Source: Inquilinus sp. KBS0705 | GTDB lineage: Bacteria; Bacteroidota; Bacteroidia; Sphingobacteriales; Sphingobacteriaceae | Reading direction: 5' to 3' | Length of the DNA stretch: 64,000 nt | NCBI GenBank assembly: GCA_005938025.2 | Contig: VCCI02000005.1 | Span: 62,001-126,000 of the forward strand | Shown here: positions 9,293 through 17,766 of the stretch, piece after piece | Layout of the letters: every line of letters starts with the position of its first letter | Numbering within the stretch: position 1 is the first letter of the stretch | Notes under the pieces: model-generated | Databases searched by the model: none | Told to the model about the DNA's origin: nothing | Seen by the model: the letters and a program-made list of their open reading frames with translations, nothing else | Made by a program: the position numbers and the translations under genes

Positions 9293-10198
9293 CTACTTAC
9301 TTAACCATCCGTTACTTTCCATCCAGGCGGCGGCCCAATCAAACCAGCGGTCTTTTGTGGTGGGGTTAGGCATACCAAAGCCGTGCCCCCCGGCCTGGAA
9401 TAGATGCATTTCGGCTTTTACTTTATCATTCACCAATGCTTCATACATCATCAAAGCATTTTTAACAGGAACAGTGGTGTCGTCTTCGGCGTGTATGATA
9501 AAAGTAGGCGGTGTATTAGCCGTAACCTGCTTTTCGTTTGAGTATAGATCGATAGCTGCCTGCGGTGGATTTTTACCTATCAGGTTTTCCCTTGATCCAT
9601 CGTGCCTGAAATCGCCAAAAGTAATAACCGGGTATATCAGCATCATAAAATCAGGGCGAACACTAATATTTGCCGGATTTTCAATAACCACTTTATCAAA
9701 ATGCGTCCCTTCCGTTGAGGCTAAATGCCCGCCTGCCGAGAAGCCCATAATACCTATCCTACTGGGGTTAACTCCAAAACCCGCCGCGCCTTGTCTAACT
9801 ATTTGTATGGCGCGTTGCGCATCCTGTAATGGGCCAATGGTTTTATCGGCCATAATCAAGTCGGTAGGTAAACGATATTTGAGTACAAAGGCCGCAACAC
9901 CTATTTTAGCAAATTCTTTAGCTACGGCCTCGCCTTCGTGGTTAAAAGCCAAACCGCCATAGCCCCCACCGGGGCATATCACCACTGCTGCACCATTAGC
10001 CTTTCCCTTTTCGGGCAGGTATGGTGTAAGGGTAGGTATGCTTACGTTGGTTATCCAGTCTTTATCACGTTTTTCAACATAATCAGCCGGCGTTGCTTTG
10101 CTATTAGGCACCCCATTAGGGTATAAAGGCATAGGTGTTTGGCTGTAGGCCAGTGTAGTGGTAACCATCAGGATCAATCCGGATAAAATATTTTTCAT
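9293..10198 (-). CDS. Secreted alpha/beta-hydrolase (acetylesterase/lipase-like)
   Basis: About 301 residues with a signal peptide (MKNILSGLILMVTTTLAYSQ). I use the ATG at 10198 rather than the upstream in-frame ATG at 10210 because it begins the signal peptide directly. The alpha/beta-hydrolase features are the oxyanion region CPGGGYGGLAFNHEG, the nucleophile elbow GFSAGG, HAEDDTTVP for the acid, and GGHGFG for the histidine. This matches the esterases that deacetylate plant polysaccharides or other carbohydrate esters. It is a single gene with the prfB terminator upstream. The substrate is an inference. Confidence 0.86.
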   Translation of the reverse strand: MKNILSGLILMVTTTLAYSQTPMPLYPNGVPNSKATPADYVEKRDKDWITNVSIPTLTPYLPEKGKANGAAVVICPGGGYGGLAFNHEGEAVAKEFAKIGVAAFVLKYRLPTDLIMADKTIGPLQDAQRAIQIVRQGAAGFGVNPSRIGIMGFSAGGHLASTEGTHFDKVVIENPANISVRPDFMMLIYPVITFGDFRHDGSRENLIGKNPPQAAIDLYSNEKQVTANTPPTFIIHAEDDTTVPVKNALMMYEALVNDKVKAEMHLFQAGGHGFGMPNPTTKDRWFDWAAAWMESNGWLSK

Positions 10199-10246
10199 AA
10201 ATAAAGGCATATAAAAGGTTAGCCAAGTTACAATTTCTGCTTAAAA

Positions 10247-10281
10247 CAAAAAACGGCATTGCTAATGCAATACCGTTTTTT
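10247..10281 (-). terminator. Terminator downstream of prfB
   Basis: AAAAAACGGCATTGC / GCAATACCGTTTTTT hairpin with one mismatch and T runs on both strands, so it can work in either direction. It lies beyond the palindromic repeat that follows prfB. Confidence 0.7.
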
Positions 10282-10288
10282 TAATCCA

Positions 10289-10375
10289 GTCATGCTGAAC
10301 TTGTTTCAGCATCTCATCTGGTATACGCAAAGCACATAGATTGCATGTGAGATCCCGAAATGAATTCGGGATGAC
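10289..10375. repeat. Twin-hairpin intergenic repeat (GTCATGCTGAA family)
   Basis: Two hairpins joined by a linker: ATGCTGAA/TTCAGCAT (10292-10312) and ATCCCGAA/TTCGGGAT (10352-10372). The outer ends GTCAT and ATGAC are inverted. I recall this unit as a common dispersed repeat in Bacteroidota genomes. It ends 6 bases from the prfB stop codon. Confidence 0.75.
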
Positions 10376-10381
10376 CGTATG

Positions 10382-11474
10382 TTAGCTTTTAGGCCCGCCA
10401 AACTCCATTAAATAAGCTTTTAAAAACTCGTCCAGGTCGCCGTCTAAAACAGCGGCCGCGTTTGAAGTTTCGTAATCGGTACGCAAATCTTTAACCAACT
10501 TGTATGGATGCAACACATAGTTACGTATCTGCGACCCCCACTCTATCTTCTTTTTGTTACCCTCAACAGCACTTGATGCCTCGGCACGCTTACGCATCTC
10601 ATTTTCGTATAACTGCGATTTTAGTAAGCGTATGGCATTCTCTTTATTTTGTAACTGCGAGCGCGACTCCTGGTTTTTGATGATAATACCCGATGGCTTG
10701 TGATATAAACGTACAGCGGTTTCAACCTTATTTACGTTTTGCCCGCCCGCGCCGCCGGCACGGAAGGTTTCAAACTCGATATCGGCATCCTTTACCTCAA
10801 TATCAATGGTATCATCAACCAGCGGGTACACATACACCGATGCAAACGACGTATGCCGCTTGGCGTTAGAGTCGAACGGTGATATACGCACCAGGCGGTG
10901 CACACCATTTTCGCCTTTAAGGTATCCATAGGCAAACTCCCCTTCTATTTGCAGGGTAACCGTTTTTACACCGGCTACATCGCCTTCCTGGTAATCCTGT
11001 TCGGTTACTTTGTGGCCATTTTTCTCGGCCCACATAATATACATACGCATCAGCATACCGGCCCAGTCGCAACTTTCGGTACCACCGGCACCGGCGGTAA
11101 TTTGCAGTACGGCGTTAAACTGGTCTTCTTCGGCGCTGAGCATATTTTTAAACTCCAGCTCTTCTACGGCTTTTACGGCAAGGGCATACTGCTCCAGCAT
11201 TTCGGCCTCGGTAGCATCGCCACTCTGGAAAAATTCGAAAAGCACATTGGTATCTTCAACAACCGATACTACTTTTTGGAAAGCGTCGGTCCATATCTTT
11301 TTGGCTTTGATAGATGCGAGAACCTTTTCGGCTTCTTTGGGGTGGTCCCAAAAATTAGGGCCAATGGTTATTTCCTGTTCGGTTTGTATGGCGTCATTTT
11401 TCTTGTCGATGTCAAAGATGCCTCCTCAGGGAATTTGTTCTATCCCTTAAATTTTGTATATTCTCTTTTGTCAT
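10382..11474 (-). CDS. prfB: Peptide chain release factor 2, with programmed +1 frameshift
   Basis: Release factor 2 reads UGA and UAA and triggers peptide release through the GGQ loop (RAGGAGGQNVNKVE here); the RF2-type SPFD motif is also present. The gene begins at the ATG at 11474 and reads 20 codons to an in-frame TGA (11414-11412). The site AGG AGG CAT CTT TGA C then shifts translation +1 so that GAC (11413-11411) is read, giving 363 residues, the normal RF2 length. A plain frame search would wrongly start it at 11245. A TATATTTG box lies 4 bases before the ATG, so the transcript may be nearly leaderless. The downstream repeat and terminator end the unit. Confidence 0.97.
11411..11426 (-). 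promoter_or_regulatory. prfB programmed frameshift site
   Basis: Minus strand: AGGAGG, then CAT, then the slippery CTT, stop TGA and C. The Shine-Dalgarno-like AGGAGG sits the usual 3 bases before CTT. E. coli has AGG GGG TAT CTT TGA C, so here Tyr is replaced by His and the internal SD is the full AGGAGG. Low RF2 lets ribosomes shift, which autoregulates RF2. Confidence 0.95.
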
Positions 11475-11478
11475 GTAG

Positions 11479-11486
11479 CAAATATA
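11479..11486 (-). promoter_or_regulatory. prfB -7 box
   Basis: TATATTTG on the minus strand, ending 4 bases before the prfB ATG. A TTTG at 11513-11510 lies 23 bases upstream, at the far end of the accepted spacing. Confidence 0.5.
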
Positions 11487-11510
11487 TTAAAATACAATAC
11501 AGCGAAAATC

Positions 11511-11540
11511 AAAAAAGCCCGCAATTTTATATGCAGGCTT
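11511..11540 (-). terminator. Terminator of the small gene at 11561-11998
   Basis: AAGCCTGCA / TGCGGGCTT hairpin on the minus strand followed by TTTTTT. It lies just upstream of the prfB promoter. Confidence 0.7.
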
Positions 11541-11560
11541 CTGTAATATATTTTTAAAAA

Positions 11561-11998
11561 CTAAGCTATACGCAGCTGGCTTAACAAATGGCCCATATCG
11601 GCCACATTACTACTCAGCTTTGCTAACAATGCGCTTAAGCCAAATTCCTTATTCTGATCTTCTTTTGATTGCCTTATCAGCTCCTGCATTACCGGGCGTA
11701 TAAGCTGGTTAGCAGTAACATTAGCTGTATCCATATCCATGCTATAAAACATGTTTAGTTTGCCGGCAAATCTGTTCACAGCACTGGTAATTAGCGGGTT
11801 ATCATACACACCCGAAAACTGGAAATACTTAACCATATCCTTTAATTTACCGCTCTCAACCTGGTTTTTTAACACCTCGATAATCGAGCTGGTGGCATCA
11901 TTTATAACCGCATCGCGGCTACTTTCATTGATGGCCGGGTTATTAATAACAGCCAAACCAGCGTTATTTTTTACGAGTAAAAAAAGTTTTTCGAACAT
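11561..11998 (-). CDS. Hypothetical protein, 145 residues
   Basis: Not recognised. The protein has no signal peptide or membrane segment, is predicted mostly helical, and contains many Asn, Asp, Ala and Ser residues. It has its own terminator and a long upstream region, so it is probably a single-gene unit. It starts MFEKLFLLVKNNAG. Codon use resembles its neighbours, which supports a real gene. No function is proposed. Confidence 0.65.
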   Translation of the reverse strand: MFEKLFLLVKNNAGLAVINNPAINESSRDAVINDATSSIIEVLKNQVESGKLKDMVKYFQFSGVYDNPLITSAVNRFAGKLNMFYSMDMDTANVTANQLIRPVMQELIRQSKEDQNKEFGLSALLAKLSSNVADMGHLLSQLRIA

Positions 11999-12150
11999 GA
12001 TAAAATGTATTTAGAAAAAATTAAGAAATCGATTAAAAAAAGGCGATTTATTTAACAACACCACAAATATAAATAATGTTTATTTTAAAGTTCAAAATAA
12101 TTTACATTATATGTTATAATAATGACAATTTATTAGTGTAAAACAAACAC

Positions 12151-12158
12151 TATCTTTG
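12151..12158 (+). promoter_or_regulatory. Possible pgi -7 box
   Basis: TATCTTTG, about 90 bases before the pgi ATG, in an AT-rich stretch. No clear -33 TTTG is seen at the right distance. Confidence 0.4.
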
Positions 12159-12247
12159 ATGTGTTAAAATGACAGTTATAAGGGGAATTTAACTTTAAAA
12201 TTACACCTCAATTTGTAACTTGCCACTCTTATAAAATCATTTCAATT

Positions 12248-13894
12248 ATGTTGCCAAACATCGACCCTACCAGCACCCAGGCTTATAAATATTTAACCGA
12301 CCATTATATAGATATCCTTAAAAAAAGCCTAAAGGAACTATTTGATGCTGATAATGAACGCTTTGAAAAATTTTCCCTGCAATTTGAAGATATCCTGCTT
12401 GATTATTCTAAAAATCGTATTGATGAGCAAACTCTTGCCCTTTTGCTACAACTGGCCAAAGAGTGTGGTGTAAACAAGGCAATTGAAGCCATGTTTTCCG
12501 GTGAAAAGATCAATGTTACCGAAGGACGCCCTGTACTGCATGTTGCGCTTCGTAACCGCAGTAACACACCTATGTATGCCGAAGGCAAGGATGTAATGCC
12601 TGAGGTGAACCGCGTGCTCGACCACATGAAAGAGTTTAGCGAAGCGGTTATATCCGGCGAGTGGAAAGGCTACACCGGCAAACAAATTACTGATGTGGTA
12701 AACATTGGCATAGGCGGATCTGATTTGGGCCCTGTAATGGTCACGGAAGCTCTGAAACCTTATAAAACACGCTTAAATCTGCACTTTGTATCTAATGTTG
12801 ATGGCACACATATAGCAGAGACATTAAAGAAAGTGGATGCCGAAACTACCTTGTTTCTCATCGCATCTAAAACATTTACTACCCAGGAAACCATGAGCAA
12901 TGCCCACAGCGCCCGCGATTGGTTCATTAACAATGGCGGCAAGGATGAAGATGTAGCTAAACATTTTGCAGCTTTATCTACTAATATTGAGGGTGTTGCC
13001 AAATTTGGCATTGATACCAAAAACATGTTCGAATTTTGGGATTGGGTAGGCGGCCGTTATTCGTTATGGAGCGCCATTGGCTTATCTATCGCTTTAAGCA
13101 TCGGCTTTGATAATTTCGCTGAACTGCTTACCGGTGCCCATGCAATGGACGAGCATTTTAAAACCGCTGAATTTGAAGAAAACCTACCTGTGATACTTGC
13201 TCTTATAGGGGTGTGGCACAATAACTTCTTTGAAGCTGAAACAGAGGCTATCCTTCCTTACGACCAATATATGTACCGCTTTGCCGCATACTTTCAACAA
13301 GGCGATATGGAAAGCAATGGCAAACACGTAGACCGTAATGGCAGGCATGTAGATTACTCTACCGGACCTGTTATTTGGGGCGAACCGGGTACAAACGGAC
13401 AGCATGCCTTTTACCAATTGATACACCAGGGGACCAAACTGATCCCTTGCGATTTCATAGCTCCGGCACAGTCGCATAATCCTTTAGGCGAGCATCATAA
13501 CATGCTGTTATCTAACTTCTTCGCACAAACTGAGGCGCTGATGAATGGTAAAACCGAAGAAGAAGTAATAGCTGAACTAAAAAAAGCCGGAAAATCTGAC
13601 GAAGAGATAAAAGCCATTGCACCTTTTAAAGTATTTGAAGGTAACCGCCCAACAAATTCCATCCTGGTTAAAAAGATAACGCCACGTACATTAGGCTCGT
13701 TAATTGCCATGTACGAGCACAAAATATTTGTACAGGGCATCATTTGGAATATATACAGCTTTGACCAATGGGGCGTAGAATTAGGCAAGCAATTGGCTGG
13801 CAAAATATTGCCCGAACTAAAAGATGATCAAGAAGTTAGCTCACACGATTCATCAACCAACGGACTGATCAACCAGTACAAGGCCTGGAGATAA
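12248..13894 (+). CDS. pgi: Glucose-6-phosphate isomerase
   Basis: 548 residues, the normal length for the large-type enzyme that interconverts glucose 6-phosphate and fructose 6-phosphate in glycolysis. Visible signatures are the sugar-phosphate loop IGIGGSDLGP, GGRYSLWSAIGLSIAL, and the C-terminal signature YSFDQWGVELGKQL. The gene is monocistronic. Its last 26 bases overlap the 3' end of the convergent reductase gene, and a strong terminator for it lies inside that gene. Confidence 0.97.
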   Translation: MLPNIDPTSTQAYKYLTDHYIDILKKSLKELFDADNERFEKFSLQFEDILLDYSKNRIDEQTLALLLQLAKECGVNKAIEAMFSGEKINVTEGRPVLHVALRNRSNTPMYAEGKDVMPEVNRVLDHMKEFSEAVISGEWKGYTGKQITDVVNIGIGGSDLGPVMVTEALKPYKTRLNLHFVSNVDGTHIAETLKKVDAETTLFLIASKTFTTQETMSNAHSARDWFINNGGKDEDVAKHFAALSTNIEGVAKFGIDTKNMFEFWDWVGGRYSLWSAIGLSIALSIGFDNFAELLTGAHAMDEHFKTAEFEENLPVILALIGVWHNNFFEAETEAILPYDQYMYRFAAYFQQGDMESNGKHVDRNGRHVDYSTGPVIWGEPGTNGQHAFYQLIHQGTKLIPCDFIAPAQSHNPLGEHHNMLLSNFFAQTEALMNGKTEEEVIAELKKAGKSDEEIKAIAPFKVFEGNRPTNSILVKKITPRTLGSLIAMYEHKIFVQGIIWNIYSFDQWGVELGKQLAGKILPELKDDQEVSSHDSSTNGLINQYKAWR

Positions 13895-14456
13895 TTACCG
13901 TATAACACATCAATACCACCCCGGAGCTGAATTCGGTTTTATTACATATTTTTAAATTTTGCAGGCCCTTAAACAGGGGCCTGCCTTTTTTTATAGCTAC
14001 CGGGTGTATCCATAAGCGGTATTCGTCAATAAGGTTTAGTTTGGTTAGTGCTGTAACCAGTTTACCGCTACCATATATTATTATTTCTTTACCAACTTGC
14101 TGCTTTAATTCACTTATCTCTTTAGCTATGTTACGCTTAGCTAACCTGGAGTTTTGCCAATTTGCAGCCCGTAACATCGTTTTTGAGGCTACTACCTTTT
14201 CGTACCTGTTCATCATAGCTGCATAGTCGGCATCCTCTCTTGGGGAATAAGCGGCCGTTTGCTGCAATGGCCAATACGATGCCATCATTTGGTAAGTAAC
14301 GCGTCCTAATAGTATCGTATCTGCACGCCCCAATTGCTCTGCGGCGGTTCTTGCCATTTCCTCGTTCCAATAGGGAATGTGCCAGTCAAGCTCTCCATGC
14401 AGGCCGGCCATAAAGCCGTCCAGAGTCATATTCATTGATACCACCAGCTTACGCAT
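13869..14456 (-). CDS. RibD C-terminal/dihydrofolate-reductase-like protein (copy 1)
   Basis: 195 residues of the DHFR-like RibD_C family of NAD(P)H-dependent reductases. The family opening SMNMTLDGFMAGLHGELDWH, the central IIIYGSGKLVTAL and the terminal KKGRPLF are present. It follows copy 2 in the same direction with an 8-base gap. The two are paralogues, probably co-transcribed and possibly controlled by the divergent DJ-1/AraC regulator. The substrate is unknown. The 3' end overlaps pgi by 26 bases on the opposite strand. Confidence 0.85.
   Translation of the reverse strand: MRKLVVSMNMTLDGFMAGLHGELDWHIPYWNEEMARTAAEQLGRADTILLGRVTYQMMASYWPLQQTAAYSPREDADYAAMMNRYEKVVASKTMLRAANWQNSRLAKRNIAKEISELKQQVGKEIIIYGSGKLVTALTKLNLIDEYRLWIHPVAIKKGRPLFKGLQNLKICNKTEFSSGVVLMCYTVIISRPCTG
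13961..13991 (+). terminator. pgi terminator embedded in a convergent coding region
   Basis: GCAGGCCC / GGGCCTGC hairpin followed by TTTTTTT, 66 bases past the pgi stop. The same bases encode KKGRPLFKGLQ of the reductase on the other strand. Confidence 0.7.
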
Positions 14457-14464
14457 AAATCATA

Positions 14465-15028
14465 TTATTTGGCTGTTGGAGTGTAGCAAAGCACAGTTAT
14501 ACCGCATTCAAATGCCTGTGAGCTAACCAGGTTAAGGTTTAATTTATCTTCAACCAGGTTAAATATAGACATCCCTTTACCTATCACAACCGGGTTTACA
14601 AACAGGTGATATTCATCTATTAAATTATATTTTATAAGCGATGCTGCAAAGCGGGCACCGCCGTAGGCTACGATGTCGCCTCCATCCTGCTCTTTTAATT
14701 TTTTTATTTCGCCTACCATATCTTCAGCAAGCGTGGTGTTTTCCCAGGGGTTATCCTTTAACGTTTTAGAGAATACCATCTTGGGTGTATTCACCATTTT
14801 ATGTGTAAACTCATCAGCATCGGCTGCTGCAGAACGCTCCTTCCATACCGGTATAAAACCTTCAGCTAAAATACGGCCAAGCAAAATGGTATCAACAGGG
14901 GCTGTTATACCCTGCACATATTTCTTCAATTCTTCATCCCAGTTCCAGGTCATCCAATCCATTTCGCCGTTAGGGCCTGCTATAAAGCCATCAAGGCTCA
15001 TTTGTATTTGAAATTTTAGCTTTCTCAT
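14465..15028 (-). CDS. RibD C-terminal/dihydrofolate-reductase-like protein (copy 2)
   Basis: 187 residues, paralogous to the next gene downstream. It has the same family opening (QMSLDGFIAGPNGEMDWM), a VDTILLGR segment, DIVAYGGARFAASLI and VIGKGMSIF. Such proteins bind NAD(P)H and reduce small molecules; none here can be tied to riboflavin synthesis. A TACCTTTG box (15055-15048) lies 19 bases upstream of the ATG. The AraC-type regulator starts 152 bases away on the other strand. Confidence 0.85.
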   Translation of the reverse strand: MRKLKFQIQMSLDGFIAGPNGEMDWMTWNWDEELKKYVQGITAPVDTILLGRILAEGFIPVWKERSAAADADEFTHKMVNTPKMVFSKTLKDNPWENTTLAEDMVGEIKKLKEQDGGDIVAYGGARFAASLIKYNLIDEYHLFVNPVVIGKGMSIFNLVEDKLNLNLVSSQAFECGITVLCYTPTAK

Positions 15029-15047
15029 TGCTTTCGTTTATATAATA

Positions 15048-15055
15048 CAAAGGTA
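15048..15055 (-). promoter_or_regulatory. -7 box of the reductase pair
   Basis: TACCTTTG on the minus strand, 19 bases before the copy 2 ATG, in the divergent region shared with the DJ-1/AraC regulator. No convincing -33 element was found. Confidence 0.45.
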
Positions 15056-15180
15056 TACCTGTTTAAACCACCCTGTAAGGTGCAAAAAGTACTAAATAAG
15101 GGGTTATTTACGACATTGTTATCCTATAAATTTAATTTTAACAACAAGAGCATTATATTGCATTACCAATTGCAACTTAT

Positions 15181-16167
15181 ATGAAGCATGTATCTATTCT
15201 TATTATTAACGATGCCGTTTTAGCCAGCATTGCCGACCCGCGTGTAATGTTTACCGGTGTTAACGATTTTTTGCAGGCAGCGGGTAAACCGCCCATATTT
15301 AAGGTGCAACTTATAGGCCTCGCTAACGAAGTAAAGCTGCATGGGGGGTTATTTTCGGTACATACGGATGCTTTGCTTAAGGATGTGGCTAAAACAGACC
15401 TTGTTATTATTCCCGCGTTTACAGGCGAATTATCGGCTTCTATAAGTAAAAATGAGGAGTTTTTACCCTGGATAGTGAAGCAATACAGCAAAGGCGCCGA
15501 AGTGGCCAGCCTGTGTATAGGGGCCTTTATATTAGCATCAACCGGGCTGTTGAACGGCAAGGAGTGCTCAAGCCATTGGCGTACGGCTAACGAGTTTAGG
15601 GAGATGTTCCCGGAGGTTACCCTGGTTGATGACCGTATTGTTACCGAGCAACAGGGCTTATACAGCAGCGGTGGGGCCACTTCGTACTGGAACCTGCTTT
15701 TATACCTGGTAGAGAAGCATGCCGGGCGCGATATGGCCATACTGGCATCCAAGGTGTTTGCGCTGGAAATTGACCGCAAAAGCCAGTCGCCGTTTATAAT
15801 GTTTAACGGGCAAAAAACACATGAGGATGAACCCATAAAAAAGGCCCAGGAGTTCATAGAAGCCAATATTGCTGAAAGAATATCGGTTGAAGACCTTGCC
15901 CTGAAGTATGCTATTGGTAAGCGACATTTTGAGCGCCGTTTTAAAAAAGCAACCAATAATACCCCTGTAGAATACATACAAAGGGTTAAGGTTGAGGCTG
16001 CTAAGAAACATTTAGAGCATACCCGAAAAAATATTAACGAGGTGATGTACGACGTCGGTTACACCGATACAAAAGCCTTCCGGACGGTGTTTAAGAAGAT
16101 TACCGGGCTATCGCCGGTTGAGTATCGGAACAAATATAACAACCGCGCTAACGGGGTAAACGTATAG
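15181..16167 (+). CDS. DJ-1/PfpI-AraC family transcriptional regulator
   Basis: 328 residues. The first 185 form a DJ-1/PfpI glutaminase-like domain with the nucleophile-elbow motif SLCIGAFILA. Residues 215-325 form an AraC-type double helix-turn-helix (YAIGKRHFERRFKKATNNTP and VGYTDTKAFRTVFKKITGLS). GlxA/FtrA-like regulators of this type sense small molecules. It is divergent from the two DHFR-like reductases, which are plausible targets. A direct demonstration would need operator mapping. Confidence 0.92.
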   Translation: MKHVSILIINDAVLASIADPRVMFTGVNDFLQAAGKPPIFKVQLIGLANEVKLHGGLFSVHTDALLKDVAKTDLVIIPAFTGELSASISKNEEFLPWIVKQYSKGAEVASLCIGAFILASTGLLNGKECSSHWRTANEFREMFPEVTLVDDRIVTEQQGLYSSGGATSYWNLLLYLVEKHAGRDMAILASKVFALEIDRKSQSPFIMFNGQKTHEDEPIKKAQEFIEANIAERISVEDLALKYAIGKRHFERRFKKATNNTPVEYIQRVKVEAAKKHLEHTRKNINEVMYDVGYTDTKAFRTVFKKITGLSPVEYRNKYNNRANGVNV

Positions 16168-16310
16168 CTGTAGGCTTTGCACCCTTAGCTATAAATTATT
16201 CCACTTCTTTGTTGCTTACAGCGGAAACTTTTCCACTTTTTTCGTCACCCCCTGCTTACTAATATAAAATTTTTTTCGATATAAAAAAGTTTTACACCCT
16301 TTACGCCCGT

Positions 16311-17396
16311 TTATTTTTTTACAAATTTTACCTGGTACAGTTTGGGCCATTTTTTGCCGGTGACAAAAATGCGACCGGTTGCCTTATCATAGGCTATACC
16401 ATTTAACACGTTGTTAAGGTTATCATACCCCGGTGGGCGGGCACCTTCGGGCCAAAGGTTGGTCATATCTACCTTTTGCAATACGGCACCTGTTTTAGGG
16501 TCAATAACCAATATCACATCTTTTTGGTAAACGTTGGCATATAGCTTACCATTTATCATTTCCAGCTCGTTTATCGAATCTACCGCGCCCTTGTCATCAT
16601 AAACATCTATGTAACCAGTAGGCCTGTAGGTATCTTTGTTAAGTGTCCATATGCGGTTGGTGCCATCGTCCATATATATCTTGTTACCATCAAAGTACAT
16701 TCCCCAGCCTTCGGGAGCAAACTCGGTGCTAAAATTACCCAGCACTTTAAAGGTGTTCTTATCATATATAAAACCCTTTTTTTCGTGATAGGTCAATTGT
16801 ATCAGTTTATCGCCAATTATGGCTATGCCCTCGGCAAACACTTTGGGGTCTATCATCACCTTTTTTAGTATTTTACCCGTAGTAAGGTCGGCTTTTATCA
16901 GGCTCGATTGCTGGTCTTTACTCTGGCCGGGCGGCGGATCAAGATACCCGCCCGAGCTTTCATATAATGCGCCATCGTGATACTCCAGGCCTTCGGTATA
17001 GCTGCCAATATCATGCGGAAAGGTCTTCTCAACTTTGTAGGTAAGCTCCTCGGGTGCTTTGGCGGGATATAATACAATATTGGTGGTTACCTCCTGGCTT
17101 TTGCCTGCCTGGTAAACCTTGGCCGTTATTACCCTTGCCCCTAAAGCCATGGTATCGGTTTTTAGGTTAAGGGCCGATGAATCTTTAACCGAACCAACGC
17201 GTGCCGAATCTAACAGGAACACTATCGAATCGGGTTTTATAGAATTGGCATAAGTTAATTTAAGGCTGATGGTTTCGCCGGCTTTGTACGTGCTGCCCGC
17301 ATCCGGACTGATCACAAAATCATCCTGTTTTTTATTGTCTTTACAGCCGTATGCCACTAAAGCTATCAGCGCTAAAAATATTATCCTTTTATTCAT
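16311..17396 (-). CDS. Glutaminyl-peptide cyclotransferase, lipoprotein
   Basis: About 361 residues. It resembles the plant-type (papaya) glutamine cyclotransferase, a zinc-independent five-bladed propeller that converts N-terminal Gln to pyroglutamate. Diagnostic parts are YTEGLEYHDGALYESSGGY and LNGIAYDKATGRIFVTGKKW. I start at the ATG giving MNKRIIFLALIALVAYGCKD, a lipoprotein signal with Cys18; this places it 1 base after the yraN-like stop. Residues 19-115 are an extra beta-rich domain. It is the last gene of a dnaG-yraN-cyclase operon. Bacteroidota use cyclised N-termini on exported proteins, which would fit a periplasmic role. Confidence 0.88.
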   Translation of the reverse strand: MNKRIIFLALIALVAYGCKDNKKQDDFVISPDAGSTYKAGETISLKLTYANSIKPDSIVFLLDSARVGSVKDSSALNLKTDTMALGARVITAKVYQAGKSQEVTTNIVLYPAKAPEELTYKVEKTFPHDIGSYTEGLEYHDGALYESSGGYLDPPPGQSKDQQSSLIKADLTTGKILKKVMIDPKVFAEGIAIIGDKLIQLTYHEKKGFIYDKNTFKVLGNFSTEFAPEGWGMYFDGNKIYMDDGTNRIWTLNKDTYRPTGYIDVYDDKGAVDSINELEMINGKLYANVYQKDVILVIDPKTGAVLQKVDMTNLWPEGARPPGYDNLNNVLNGIAYDKATGRIFVTGKKWPKLYQVKFVKK

Positions 17397-17397
17397 A

Positions 17398-17766
17398 TTA
17401 AATGGCAGAAGGCCAAAAGGCATCTTCAATGTGTTTAAGTTTATAGTTGTTATTACGGTCGAACAGGATAGATATTATATCAAACCTCACTTCGCCCTGG
17501 TGGTTCATCAAATAAATATACTCGTCGGCAGCCTCAACCAGCAAGCGCTGCTTGCGGGCATCCACAAAATCTTCCGGTTCGCCAAAGCCGTTACCGGTAC
17601 GTGCTTTTACTTCAGTAAATATAATAACGCGGTCTTTATAGGCTATCAGGTCTATCTCGGCTTTGCCAAATACCCAGTTCTCGTCCATTATTTCGTAGCC
17701 CGCTGCTTCCAGGTGTGCTTTTGCCAATGCTTCGCCTTGCCGGCCCAGGTCGTTGTGGGTTGCCAT
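17398..17766 (-). CDS. YraN family (UPF0102) endonuclease-like protein
   Basis: 122 residues with the family pattern: LGRQGEALAKAHLEAAGYEI near the start, KAEIDLIAY and FTEVKAR (PD-(D/E)xK-type acidic and Lys residues), and a C-terminal helical part with VRFDIISI. It is thought to act on DNA or Holliday-like structures; the function is unproven. Its ATG begins directly after the dnaG stop codon with no spacer, and the cyclase ATG follows 1 base after its own stop, so the three genes are translationally coupled. Confidence 0.9.
   Translation of the reverse strand: MATHNDLGRQGEALAKAHLEAAGYEIMDENWVFGKAEIDLIAYKDRVIIFTEVKARTGNGFGEPEDFVDARKQRLLVEAADEYIYLMNHQGEVRFDIISILFDRNNNYKLKHIEDAFWPSAI

Noticed and set aside
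9357..9962. 201-codon open frame opposite the secreted esterase
   Set aside because: Shadow of the esterase reading frame; low-complexity translation with no start signal.
10898..11557. 219-codon open frame on the plus strand opposite prfB
   Set aside because: It is antisense to prfB, whose GGQ and SPFD motifs and frameshift site are certain; its translation shows no family pattern.
15177..15977. 266-codon minus-strand frame opposite the DJ-1/AraC gene
   Set aside because: Shadow frame; the plus-strand protein has clear DJ-1 and AraC motifs.
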